The position numbers and the translations under genes are program-made. Below, in pieces: positions 23,698 to 31,588 of a DNA stretch of 64,000 nucleotides. The notes under the pieces were generated by a model. It worked only from the letters and a program-made list of their open reading frames with translations, was not told the origin of the DNA and ran no database searches. Origin of the DNA: CAYLLN01 sp964384375 (GTDB taxonomy: Bacteria > Planctomycetota > Planctomycetia > Pirellulales > Pirellulaceae); NCBI GenBank assembly GCA_964384375.1, contig CAYLLN010000026.1, forward strand, positions 1 through 64,000, given 5' to 3'. Position 1 is the stretch's first letter. Each line of letters opens with the position of its first letter.

Positions 23698-25251
23698 ATG
23701 CGTCTCTCCTTCGGAATGGAAGCTCGGCAGCTCCAGGTACAAAAACTGGCGCCGCGCATGATCCAGTCGATGGAGATCTTGCAGTTACCGCTCCAGGCGC
23801 TGCAGGAGAAGATCGAGCAAGAGCTGGTCGAGAACCCTGTTCTCGAACTGCAGGAGCGCGACCCGACGCTTCCCGATGAGACGCCCGAGCGCGAGGAGGC
23901 GAAGGAAAAGGACATCGACGACAAGCCGATCGTCGTCGATGAACAGCACAACAACACGGACGACTTCGAGCGGCTACTGAACCTGGATCGCGACGCCCCG
24001 GACTATTTCGACGAGACGACCCGTCGCTCGGCCAACCGAATCGAGGAAGACTCCGATCGGGCTCACGACGTCATGTCGAACGTCGTCGATCGGCCGGAAT
24101 CGTTGCAAGAATACTTGCTGCACCAACTGGGCGAACTGGAACTCGACCCAGAAATGATGGCGATGTGCGAGCGAATCATCAGCACGCTCGACCCGCGCGA
24201 CGGTGGTTATTTCCGCTCCAGTTTGCGAGATCTGCTGCCCGCCGATGCCACGCCCGAGCAGCTTGAGCTTGCCGAGAAAGCGCTCGAGCTCATTCAGACG
24301 CTCGATCCGCCCGGTGTGGCCGCCCGCGACTTGCGCGAGTGCCTGCTCAAGCAGCTCGATACGGACATGCTGTTCTACGACGAGATGAAAACGCTCATCT
24401 CCAACCACCTGGAGGACTTGCGCGACAACCGCCTCCCGCTGATCGAGCGCGTCACCGGTTATTCGATCGAAGAGATTCAGGAAGCTTGGAGCGAACTCCG
24501 CAACCTGAATCCCAAGCCGGCATCGCAGTTTGCCGAAGTCGTCGTTCCCACGGTCACGCCCGACGTGCAGATCGAACGGACCGAAGACGGCAAATACAAA
24601 GTGATCGTCGAGGACAACGGCACGCCGACGCTGCACATCAGCCGGTACTATCGCGAGCGGCTGTCCAGCGGCACAGCAACGCCCGAAGAGCGCGAGTTCA
24701 TCAAGCGGAAGATCAACGCAGCCCAGTGGCTGATCGAGTCGATCGAGCAGCGCAAGAACACCCTGACCCGCGTCTCGCAAGCGATCGTCGATCACCAGAC
24801 GAAGTTCCTCGACGAAGGACCGGAGTTCATCGAGCCGCTGAAGATGCAGCAAATCGCCGACAAGGTGGGCGTGCACGTCACCACCGTCAGCCGGGCGGTC
24901 GATGAAAAATACATTCAGACCCCCCGCGGCATCTTTCCGCTGAAACGATTCTTCGTCGGCGGCACGAAGAGCGAAGAGGGGGAGGACGTCGCCTGGGACA
25001 TCATCCGCATTCGCCTGCAAGAGATCGTCGATAAAGAGGACAAATCGAGCCCTCTTTCCGACGACGACCTGGTCGAGGAGCTGAAGAAACAGGGGCTCGT
25101 GGTCGCTCGCCGCACCGTGACGAAATACCGGCAGAAGATGGACATTCCCAGTTCGCGCCAGCGGCGCGACTGGACGAAATCGGCGGCAACGCCCGCTCTA
25201 CCAGTGGCAGCTCCCGCACTGCCGGTGGCTGCCACTGAGGCGACGATATAA
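23698..25251 (+). CDS. rpoN: RNA polymerase sigma-54 factor
   Basis: RpoN (517 aa) directs RNA polymerase to -24/-12 promoters activated by AAA+ enhancer-binding proteins. Region I is Gln/Leu-rich (MEARQLQVQKLAPRMIQSME), followed by an acidic region II (residues about 60-105), the core-binding region, the helix-turn-helix (IADKVGVHVTTVSRAV) and the RpoN box (ARRTVTKYRQKM). The start is the ATG at 23698, since MRLSFGMEARQ is the family start; it has no clear Shine-Dalgarno. An Ala/Pro tail follows the RpoN box. Confidence 0.95.
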   Translation: MRLSFGMEARQLQVQKLAPRMIQSMEILQLPLQALQEKIEQELVENPVLELQERDPTLPDETPEREEAKEKDIDDKPIVVDEQHNNTDDFERLLNLDRDAPDYFDETTRRSANRIEEDSDRAHDVMSNVVDRPESLQEYLLHQLGELELDPEMMAMCERIISTLDPRDGGYFRSSLRDLLPADATPEQLELAEKALELIQTLDPPGVAARDLRECLLKQLDTDMLFYDEMKTLISNHLEDLRDNRLPLIERVTGYSIEEIQEAWSELRNLNPKPASQFAEVVVPTVTPDVQIERTEDGKYKVIVEDNGTPTLHISRYYRERLSSGTATPEEREFIKRKINAAQWLIESIEQRKNTLTRVSQAIVDHQTKFLDEGPEFIEPLKMQQIADKVGVHVTTVSRAVDEKYIQTPRGIFPLKRFFVGGTKSEEGEDVAWDIIRIRLQEIVDKEDKSSPLSDDDLVEELKKQGLVVARRTVTKYRQKMDIPSSRQRRDWTKSAATPALPVAAPALPVAATEATI

Positions 25252-25274
25252 GCGGACAAGGGGGCTTTGAACTC

Positions 25275-25304
25275 GCGACGTAACAATCGTGAGCGTTACG
25301 TCGC
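25275..25304 (+). terminator. Hairpin behind rpoN, possible terminator
   Basis: GCGACGTAAC and GTTACGTCGC form a perfect 10-bp stem with a 10-nt loop, 23 bp after the rpoN stop. A short T run (CCTTTTCTG) follows at 25312. Confidence 0.45.
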
Positions 25305-25318
25305 CACGTCACCTTTTC

Positions 25319-25412
25319 TGAGGAAACGCAAAGGTGCAAAGATGCGCAAAGCCGCAGAGAATTAATCTGCACTTTGCGACCTTTGCCATTTTCGCGGTCT
25401 TTGCGTTTGTCG
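25319..25412. repeat. CTTTGCG/CGCAAAG low-complexity inverted repeat
   Basis: The left half contains AAACGCAAAGGTGCAAAGATG and the right half its imperfect complement (CACTTTGCGACCTTTGCC, then GTCTTTGCG). The 25252-25825 gap holds only the rpoN hairpin, this repeat, the relic at 25504-25659 and an A8 run near 25769. Confidence 0.6.
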
Positions 25413-25503
25413 ATCGAGCTAGATCATCGCCAGGATCGCAATCGCAGACGATTCCGTACACCGTGGAGCTGCCAGGGTTGGAGGAGTGCGAGTCCGGCAA
25501 TTG

Positions 25504-25659
25504 CTACTGCGTCGGGAACGTCTCGCGTGTCGCCACCGGCCCGGCGCGGCCACCTTCATAGACGCTGAACTCGGCCCACAGCGGCAAGTGACCGGAAACA
25601 TCCTCGGCCTGCTTCTGGCTCAGGTTGTATTCCCGCATGAAGTCGAAAACGCCGCCGCG
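25504..25659 (-). pseudogene. C-terminal relic of an endonuclease/exonuclease/phosphatase-family gene
   Basis: About 51 codons read RGGVFDFMREYNLSQKQAED, then VSGHLPLWAEFSVYEGG and a stop. SDHLPLWxEF near the C-terminus is the signature end of this family, here with Gly in place of the conserved Asp. An in-frame TAG lies directly upstream of the relic and no N-terminal part exists. It is a dead gene fragment. Confidence 0.6.
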
Positions 25660-25825
25660 CTAATATTCGCGAAGTTTTTCAAATCGTTCGGACGTACGGC
25701 AGAGCGATGGCAACGGCTCCATCGCAGAACGATCGCGCTGGAAGGGCGACGAATGTTCTGTCGCGACCAGAAAAAAAAGGGGTTGGGCCGGCAGCAAATG
25801 TCGGCTTCGGGTTGCGACAATGCCG

Positions 25826-26233
25826 CTAATCCAGCGCCCGCATCAGCAGCATTCCCAGCCAAACAGCGGCCAGAGACAGGATGACGTTGGTGGCAATGTT
25901 GGCGATACCGACGCCCGTGCGGCCGGCGGAAAGTTCACGGAGTGTATCAGCGCCGAACGAGGAGAATGTCGTCAGTCCGCCGAGGATGCCAATCGCCACG
26001 CCCTTGTGCCACAGGTCGAAGATCGTCTTCAGTTGTGGGCTCGTCGGCAGTCGTGGCTCCAGGTCGGCCATGATCGACATGACAATTCCCATGAGGAAGC
26101 AGCCGGCCACATTGACCAGCAGCGTTCCCCACGGGAAACCCTTACCGAGCAAATGCCCCGCGGCCAGACCGGTGCCGTAGCGGGCCAGCGCTCCGAGCGA
26201 ACCTCCGACCGCGACGAGCATCATTTCACGCAT
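25826..26233 (-). CDS. crcB: Fluoride channel CrcB/Fluc
   Basis: This 135-aa four-helix inner-membrane protein exports fluoride as a dual-topology dimer. It shows GGSLGALARYG (10-20), GTLLVNVAGCFLMG, and GILGGLTTFSSFGADT (the family GGxTTFSTF). AGGAGG precedes the ATG by 8 nt, the strongest ribosome binding site in the window. I looked upstream for a fluoride riboswitch and did not find its conserved sequence. Confidence 0.93.
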   Translation of the reverse strand: MREMMLVAVGGSLGALARYGTGLAAGHLLGKGFPWGTLLVNVAGCFLMGIVMSIMADLEPRLPTSPQLKTIFDLWHKGVAIGILGGLTTFSSFGADTLRELSAGRTGVGIANIATNVILSLAAVWLGMLLMRALD

Positions 26234-26292
26234 CGGATTGCCTCCTGCACGTTTTATTCGGATTTTGCTTGATTCTTGCGGCTTCGGGTCGC

Positions 26293-26322
26293 TTGATGCC
26301 GCTTAGGGTATGGCATAATCTG
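26293..26322 (+). promoter_or_regulatory. Possible promoter for ilvB
   Basis: TTGATG (26293-26298) lies 16-18 nt from overlapping -10 candidates (ATAATC, TAATCT) about 90 bp before ilvB. The match is only moderate. Confidence 0.35.
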
Positions 26323-26409
26323 ATAGGTTTACCCCCGCTTGTCAGCCCCGGTTAGTGATCGTTTCAAGCGGGGCGTGTTTTGCCGGAAATCGAAGAGGAG
26401 TAAGCAGTT

Positions 26410-28176
26410 ATGGCTACCGCCGCCCCCGCAACCCAAAGTCAGCTCATGAGCGGGGCCGACATCCTCGTCAAGTCGCTCGTCGATCACGGCGTGGAAATTC
26501 TCTTTGCCTATCCCGGCGGCTGCAGCATGCCGATGCACCAGTCGCTCACCAAATACTCCGACCGCATCCGCACGATCCTGCCGCGGCACGAGCAAGGCGG
26601 AGCGTTTGCCGCTCAGGGTTACGCCCGCAGCACGGGCAAGGTCGGCGTCTGCATGGCGACGAGCGGCCCTGGTGCGACGAACCTCGTCACGGCCATCGCC
26701 GACGCCAAGCTCGACAGCATTCCGCTCGTCGCGATCACTGGGCAAGTTCCAACGTGGAACATCGGGCTCGATGCGTTTCAAGAAACGCCCATCGTTGAGG
26801 TTTGCCGCGGAATCACCAAGCACCACTACATGGTGACCGACCTGAAAGACCTCGCCCGCGTAATGAAGGAAGCATTCTTCATTGCCACCACGGGAAGGCC
26901 GGGTCCAGTGCTCATCGACATGCCCAAGAACATCCAGCAGGAGATGGTTGCTCCTGACTGGAGCGAACCGCTCAACCTGCCGGGCTACAACGGCAAGCTG
27001 CGCCAGGCCCATTCCGAACAGATCAAGCAGATCGCCGCGGCTATCAAGCTGGCCAAGCGGCCGATCATCTATGCCGGCGGCGGCATCGTTGCCGGTGGGG
27101 CGAGCGAGGAACTGCGCGAGTTGGTGAAAAGGACCGGCATTCCTGTGACGATGACGGTGATGGGGCTCGGGGCGTTTCCGGCCGATCACCCGCTCTGCCT
27201 CGACATGCTCGGCATGCACGGCAGCGTCTATGCCAACTGGGCCGTGCGCGACTGCGATCTCCTCATCGCTCTGGGCGTGCGGTTCGACGACCGCGTGACC
27301 GGGAAGCTGGAAGCGTTCGCCAAGCACGCCAAGATCATCCACGTCGATATCGACCCGTCCGAGCTGAACAAGAACAAGCCGGCCCACATTCCGGTCTGCA
27401 GCGACGTGAAGTTCGCCATCGGCGAGTTGAACAAGATCGTCGAAGCACCGGCCGATGTAGCCCCGTGGGTCAAGCTTTGCCAGGACTGGAAGAAGGCCCA
27501 CCCATTTAAGTACGACACGAACTTCAAGGGAGTCCTGCAGCAGCACGCGATTGCCGAGCTTTCGCGACTCACGCAGGAGCGCGAGACATATATCACGGTT
27601 GGCGTGGGCCAGCACCAGATGTGGGCCGCCCAGTTCTACAAGTTCCGCAAGCCGCGAACCTGGCTCAGTTCCAGCGGCCTGGGAACGATGGGTTTCGGCC
27701 TGCCGGCGGCAATGGGCGTGCAAGCGGCTCATCCGGACGCGCTCGTGGTCGATATCGACGGCGATGGCAGCTTCCAGATGAACATTCAGGAAATGGCGAC
27801 TTGCTTCTGCGAGAAGCTGCCGGTGAAGGTGCTGCTGCTCGACAACCAGCACCTGGGGATGGTCGTGCAGTGGGAAGACCGCTTCCACGACAGCAATCGC
27901 GCCCACACGTACCTCGGCCCGATCGACCACGCCGAAGCGACCGGCAGTGGCAACGAGCCGTACGTCAACGAGCGCTACCCCGACTTTGTCACCATCGCCA
28001 AGGGTTACGGCTGGGGCGCGGCCACGATCAGCGACAAGGCCGACCTGACGCCGGCCCTGGAAGAGATGATCAACTCCGACGGGCCGTATCTCCTCAACGT
28101 GCAAGTCCCCTACGTCGAGCACGTCCTGCCGATGATCCCCGGCGGCCGCACGGTGGACGACATGATCTTAGAATGA
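26410..28176 (+). CDS. ilvB: Acetolactate synthase, large (catalytic) subunit
   Basis: The 588-aa enzyme condenses pyruvate with pyruvate or 2-oxobutyrate in branched-chain amino acid synthesis. The N-terminal ThDP domain has the catalytic Glu61 in PRHEQGGAFAAQGYAR and the CMATSGPGATNLVTAIADA segment; the FAD-binding middle domain follows; the C-terminal ThDP-Mg motif is DGDGSFQMNIQE...LLLDNQHLG. GAGGAG precedes the ATG. No regulatory subunit (ilvN) follows, so it must be encoded elsewhere or be absent. Confidence 0.92.
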   Translation: MATAAPATQSQLMSGADILVKSLVDHGVEILFAYPGGCSMPMHQSLTKYSDRIRTILPRHEQGGAFAAQGYARSTGKVGVCMATSGPGATNLVTAIADAKLDSIPLVAITGQVPTWNIGLDAFQETPIVEVCRGITKHHYMVTDLKDLARVMKEAFFIATTGRPGPVLIDMPKNIQQEMVAPDWSEPLNLPGYNGKLRQAHSEQIKQIAAAIKLAKRPIIYAGGGIVAGGASEELRELVKRTGIPVTMTVMGLGAFPADHPLCLDMLGMHGSVYANWAVRDCDLLIALGVRFDDRVTGKLEAFAKHAKIIHVDIDPSELNKNKPAHIPVCSDVKFAIGELNKIVEAPADVAPWVKLCQDWKKAHPFKYDTNFKGVLQQHAIAELSRLTQERETYITVGVGQHQMWAAQFYKFRKPRTWLSSSGLGTMGFGLPAAMGVQAAHPDALVVDIDGDGSFQMNIQEMATCFCEKLPVKVLLLDNQHLGMVVQWEDRFHDSNRAHTYLGPIDHAEATGSGNEPYVNERYPDFVTIAKGYGWGAATISDKADLTPALEEMINSDGPYLLNVQVPYVEHVLPMIPGGRTVDDMILE

Positions 28177-28242
28177 TCGGTGGGGTCATTCGGGTTGCAC
28201 ACAGCCGAGGAGTTTTGCTTCGTGCGCTAGAGGATCCGAGTC

Positions 28243-28677
28243 ATGACCGCGGATCTTCGAAAAGCGTTGCTGGAGAGAGCTACTTATCGCGGCGACAAGG
28301 AGACCGAGTCGCTGATTTACTCGCCACTGTTTGGACGTGACATTGTGGTGATGATTCAGCACGAACATGATCGAACGGAGCCGTCAGACGACCAGCTAGA
28401 GCAGATCGAAAGCTTTGCGAAGTTGCACACAGGTCTGGACAAAATCAAACGCGAGCTTTATTCGCAATGGAAGACGGTTGACAATTGGGGGGAGTTCGAA
28501 TTGGCCAATGCGGACCGGGCATTCGCCGATGCCAAGCTCGTCTATCTGCTGGTTCCTCCGCGAACCATGTTTGACGAGGTCGTGTGCTTGTTACGCTTCT
28601 CAGTGAAGTGGGATGAAGAGCACGGAGCGGCGATCTTCGTGCGCGATGGTGTTATCGGCGAATTTGCTAACTACTAA
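28243..28677 (+). CDS. Hypothetical cytosolic protein, 144 aa
   Basis: I do not recognise this protein. It is acidic, has no signal peptide or membrane helix, and looks like a compact alpha/beta domain. Conserved-looking stretches are WGEFELANADRAF and VCLLRFSVKWDEEHG. AGAGGA lies about 8 nt before the ATG. It follows ilvB by 66 bp on the same strand and could be cotranscribed. Confidence 0.65.
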   Translation: MTADLRKALLERATYRGDKETESLIYSPLFGRDIVVMIQHEHDRTEPSDDQLEQIESFAKLHTGLDKIKRELYSQWKTVDNWGEFELANADRAFADAKLVYLLVPPRTMFDEVVCLLRFSVKWDEEHGAAIFVRDGVIGEFANY

Positions 28678-28698
28678 GGGCAAGTGAGTCATGTTCTC

Positions 28699-29538
28699 TC
28701 ACGGCATCGTCACCGACTTCATCACTGAATAGTAAGTTTTCTCCCGCTGCGGGTCGCCCCGGCCGAAGAAGGTGTTGTGCATGGCTGGGTCGGCTTCGAC
28801 CTTCCATATTTCCTTGCCATTGTGATGGGCCGAAAGCGTCACGAAGTGGAATCGGGCGAAGGCGTATTCCCAGCGGAACGAACCTTCGTGTTTGCGAGCT
28901 TCGAGGAGGAGCAGTGCCTCGGGGTCAGTGCCAATCGCGAAGGCGAAGATCGCGCCGTCGAGGACTTCACTACCCTTCGGCTCGTAACGGATCAGCGGCT
29001 GCGTCATCAGGCGTAACTCTGATTTGTTTTCCTTGAGGTCCACGAGTTCCAGCGAGAACTGGCGCGATAGCTCGCGCATCTGGGTCAACCGCTGGCGGGC
29101 ATTGTCGGCTGGTGCTTCTGCTTCGGGCACGGAAGTAAAGCTCAGGCCCGGCTTTTTCGGGGCCCAGATTTCGACATCGTCAAGTTTTGCTTCGAGCGGA
29201 TCGCTGGAGAGCGAATGAAAGGCATGCTTCCGCACGAGTGAGCCTCGCTGGGGAAACTCAAACACGCTGCCGATCGCTTCCGGTCGGCCCTCCTTCAGCC
29301 ACACGAACACCGCGCCGTCTTCGCCGTTGCGCGCCGGGTTCCCCCAGTGCAAGAGCGGCTTGGCGGTGAACTCCAGTTGCACCGCGCGAGCGCCAGGCAC
29401 CGAGATCGAATACGCCTTGGCGTCGGCAATGAACGATTCGAGTGCCGCCTCGGGCGCCCCTGCCGGCGGCTTGGGAGAAGGCGGCTCTGCTTGTCCGCAA
29501 GCCGTCAGAACGACGAACCACAAATGTGCGAGCTCCAT
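28699..29538 (-). CDS. Secreted GTDPE-family paralogue 0 (outside the main array)
   Basis: This 279-aa protein belongs to the same family as ten genes at 35.7-56.2 kb. It keeps the family blocks: HWGNPARNGEDGAVFVW, GRPEAIGSVF, FHSL, QMRELSRQF, SELRLMTQPLIRYE and DGAIFAFAIGTDPEALLLLE. The N-terminus (FVVLTACGQ) looks like a lipoprotein leader with a lipobox Cys, unlike most relatives. The ATG at 29538 has GGAG about 9 nt upstream. It is divergent from the DUF1549 gene, and the region between them holds the AGAC-N5-GTCT operator. Function unknown. Confidence 0.75.
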   Translation of the reverse strand: MELAHLWFVVLTACGQAEPPSPKPPAGAPEAALESFIADAKAYSISVPGARAVQLEFTAKPLLHWGNPARNGEDGAVFVWLKEGRPEAIGSVFEFPQRGSLVRKHAFHSLSSDPLEAKLDDVEIWAPKKPGLSFTSVPEAEAPADNARQRLTQMRELSRQFSLELVDLKENKSELRLMTQPLIRYEPKGSEVLDGAIFAFAIGTDPEALLLLEARKHEGSFRWEYAFARFHFVTLSAHHNGKEIWKVEADPAMHNTFFGRGDPQREKTYYSVMKSVTMP

Positions 29539-29662
29539 ACGAGTTTCTCCAAAAAGCAAATCGGCGGCAGCCTGACGACGGCATTACAGTCCTTGTCCAG
29601 TTCGTTTTCAAGACGCAAAACTCGCGGAAACTCGGGCGAATTGTAAAATCATTTTCAGACCA

Positions 29663-29691
29663 TTGACAATTAAGACAAATCGTCTTAAACT
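29663..29691 (+). promoter_or_regulatory. Promoter with an operator-like palindrome, DUF1549 gene
   Basis: TTGACA (29663-29668), 17 nt, TAAACT (29686-29691). The palindrome TTAAGAC-AAATC-GTCTTAA (29670-29688) fills the spacer, the placement expected for a repressor site. The core AGACAAATCGTCT differs at two of 13 positions from the palindrome in the blaI promoter at 48504-48516. Confidence 0.75.
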
Positions 29692-29765
29692 CCTCTCCGA
29701 CAGCAGTCGAAATAGACTGTGGCTCAAACTCGATCGAAGAAATGGCTCGTGCGGAGGTGGTCACG

Positions 29766-31397
29766 ATGATCCGCTCGATGATGAGGCTCACACTCGCGAC
29801 AACGGCACTTTGGGTTGTGGCCAGTAGCGTTGCAGCAGCCGACGAACCGCCGAAGGGGGCCAGTAAAGTCGCCGCTCCCAAGCTCACGTCGCAAGAACTG
29901 GCTGACTGGATCGACCGACGGTTCGGCGAGGAATACAAGGCCAAGGGAGCGACGCCTGCCGAGCCGGTGGATGACGCGACGTTCCTTCGCCGGGCCTTTC
30001 TCGACTTGCAAGGCCGCATCCCCACGGTCGCCCAGCTTCGCGACTTCGAATCCGAAGCCGGCTCATTCAAGCGACAGGATCTGGTTGATCGGCTGCAGAG
30101 TGACACGAAGCAGCCGGATCGCTTCGCGCAGCGCTCGGCCGACAATCTGGCCCGCGTCTGGCGCCGGATGATGATTCCCGCCAGCAGCCCCGGCGCGGCA
30201 ATGGGATCGCAGCTCGATCCGTGGCTCGCCCGGCAGTTTCAGGCGAACACTTCCTACGATCAGATCGCTCGGAAGCTGCTGCTCGTTCAGCCGCCGCAAC
30301 AGCCGATGATGCCGCCCACTCCCAGCGAGCAGCCGGCAACGCCCCCCGATCCCGACGCAGCAGCCATCGCCTTCCAGCAAGCCGTGGGGCAGTCGCCCGA
30401 CATGCTGGCGAGCGCCTATGTGCGCGTCTTCCTCGGTGTGCGAATTAACTGTGCCCAGTGCCACGATCACCCGATGGCCGACTGGAAGAAAAGCGACTTC
30501 TGGGGCGTCGCGGCAATGTTCAACGGCACTCCGTCCCCCAAGGACATGCCCGGCGCGGCCCCCACGATCAAGCCGCAGGATGAAGAGGTGCAGTATGTCG
30601 CAAAGCTCCTCTGGGAAAACGAGCCGCTGAAAGAGATTCCGGCGGAGAAGTCGCCGCGTGAGGTTCTCGCCGATTGGCTCGTTTCGCCGGAAAACCCGAA
30701 CTTCGCCGCGACGGCGGTCAATCGCGTCTGGCAGTATCTCTGTGGTCGCGGCTTGGCCGGAGCAGTGGATGAGCTCGATCGTGTAACGGTCGAAGAGCGC
30801 AAAATTCTCGACGAACTGGCCGAACTATTCAAAGCGTCGGGCCACGACCTTCGTTGGCTTATCACCGGCATCTGCAAGAGCAAGGTCTATCAGCAACAAG
30901 TAGTGCGTGATGCTCCAGAAGAAGATGCCGGCTTTGTGCATCGCCCGCTCAAGACGCTTTTGCCCGAACAAGTGTTCGATTCGCTCGAGCAGGCCCTGAG
31001 CCTGCCGGTGGCCCGCGCCGACAACGGCCCGCGCTTCAACGGCGAGCGCGAGCAGTTCGTCTCTCGGATGAACGAATCGGCCACCGACTTGCCCGCTGAC
31101 TTTAAGGGGGGCATCCCGCAAGCCCTCATGCTGATGAACGGCAAATTGACGGCCGACGCCACGAGTCTCGACAGCAGTCGCACGCTGCGGGCCGTGGTCG
31201 AGGCGCCGTTTTTCTCACCGGAACAGAAGATCGAAGTCTTGTACCTTGCCGCCCTCACGCGTAAGCCGCGGGCGGAAGAAACGCAGTTCCTGCTCGATCA
31301 CATTCGGCAATTCAAAACCGAAGCCGAGCAGAAAACCGCCTACTCGCAGATCATGTGGGGATTGCTCAACAATCCCGAGTTTGTCTTGTCCCGTTAA
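29766..31397 (+). CDS. DUF1549/DUF1553-type planctomycete protein
   Basis: The 543-aa exported protein has a signal peptide (ending SSVAAADE), a DUF1549-like half (DDATFLRRAFLDLQGRIPT) and a DUF1553-like half (SPREVLADWLVSPENPNFA, NRVWQYLCGRGL, ENPEF-like NNPEFVLSR). Between them is CAQCHDHPMADW, the CxxCH-like motif common in this family. The usual fused cytochrome c or F5/8-type domain is absent. GGAGG about 9 nt upstream favours the ATG at 29766. The protein pairs with the DUF1501 gene downstream, as in most planctomycetes; biochemistry unknown. Confidence 0.85.
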   Translation: MIRSMMRLTLATTALWVVASSVAAADEPPKGASKVAAPKLTSQELADWIDRRFGEEYKAKGATPAEPVDDATFLRRAFLDLQGRIPTVAQLRDFESEAGSFKRQDLVDRLQSDTKQPDRFAQRSADNLARVWRRMMIPASSPGAAMGSQLDPWLARQFQANTSYDQIARKLLLVQPPQQPMMPPTPSEQPATPPDPDAAAIAFQQAVGQSPDMLASAYVRVFLGVRINCAQCHDHPMADWKKSDFWGVAAMFNGTPSPKDMPGAAPTIKPQDEEVQYVAKLLWENEPLKEIPAEKSPREVLADWLVSPENPNFAATAVNRVWQYLCGRGLAGAVDELDRVTVEERKILDELAELFKASGHDLRWLITGICKSKVYQQQVVRDAPEEDAGFVHRPLKTLLPEQVFDSLEQALSLPVARADNGPRFNGEREQFVSRMNESATDLPADFKGGIPQALMLMNGKLTADATSLDSSRTLRAVVEAPFFSPEQKIEVLYLAALTRKPRAEETQFLLDHIRQFKTEAEQKTAYSQIMWGLLNNPEFVLSR

Positions 31398-31456
31398 CCG
31401 TTCGCGCGTCGTTTCGGCAGTCGGCTTTCCGACAGATCGCACCTCGTCGTAAGTTT

Positions 31457-31482
31457 TTCCAGACAAATCGCCCAGTCTGGAA
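31457..31482. promoter_or_regulatory. Inverted repeat upstream of the DUF1501 gene
   Basis: TTCCAGAC and GTCTGGAA are perfect 8-bp arms around AAATCGCCCA. The left half AGACAAATCG is identical to the left part of the operator at 29670-29688, but the spacing between half-sites is 10 instead of 5. No good -35/-10 pair frames it. Confidence 0.5.
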
Positions 31483-31588
31483 CATTACTGAAGCGAGCGA
31501 TGTGACTTGTGGGAAACTAGCGACTGCCGTTCGGCGCGACAACCGGAGCTGAATTCAATCGTCGTTCGTCTCCCTTCGGAGGGTCGTC

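Noticed and set aside
25764..25775. A8 run similar to the dnaX slippery run
   Set aside because: It lies in non-coding DNA next to a pseudogene, so slippage would have no product.
26234..26340. Fluoride riboswitch upstream of crcB
   Set aside because: The minus-strand leader lacks the conserved riboswitch core; only a strong Shine-Dalgarno sequence is present.
26329..28122. 597-codon minus-strand ORF
   Set aside because: Antisense shadow of ilvB, whose ThDP and catalytic motifs are unambiguous.
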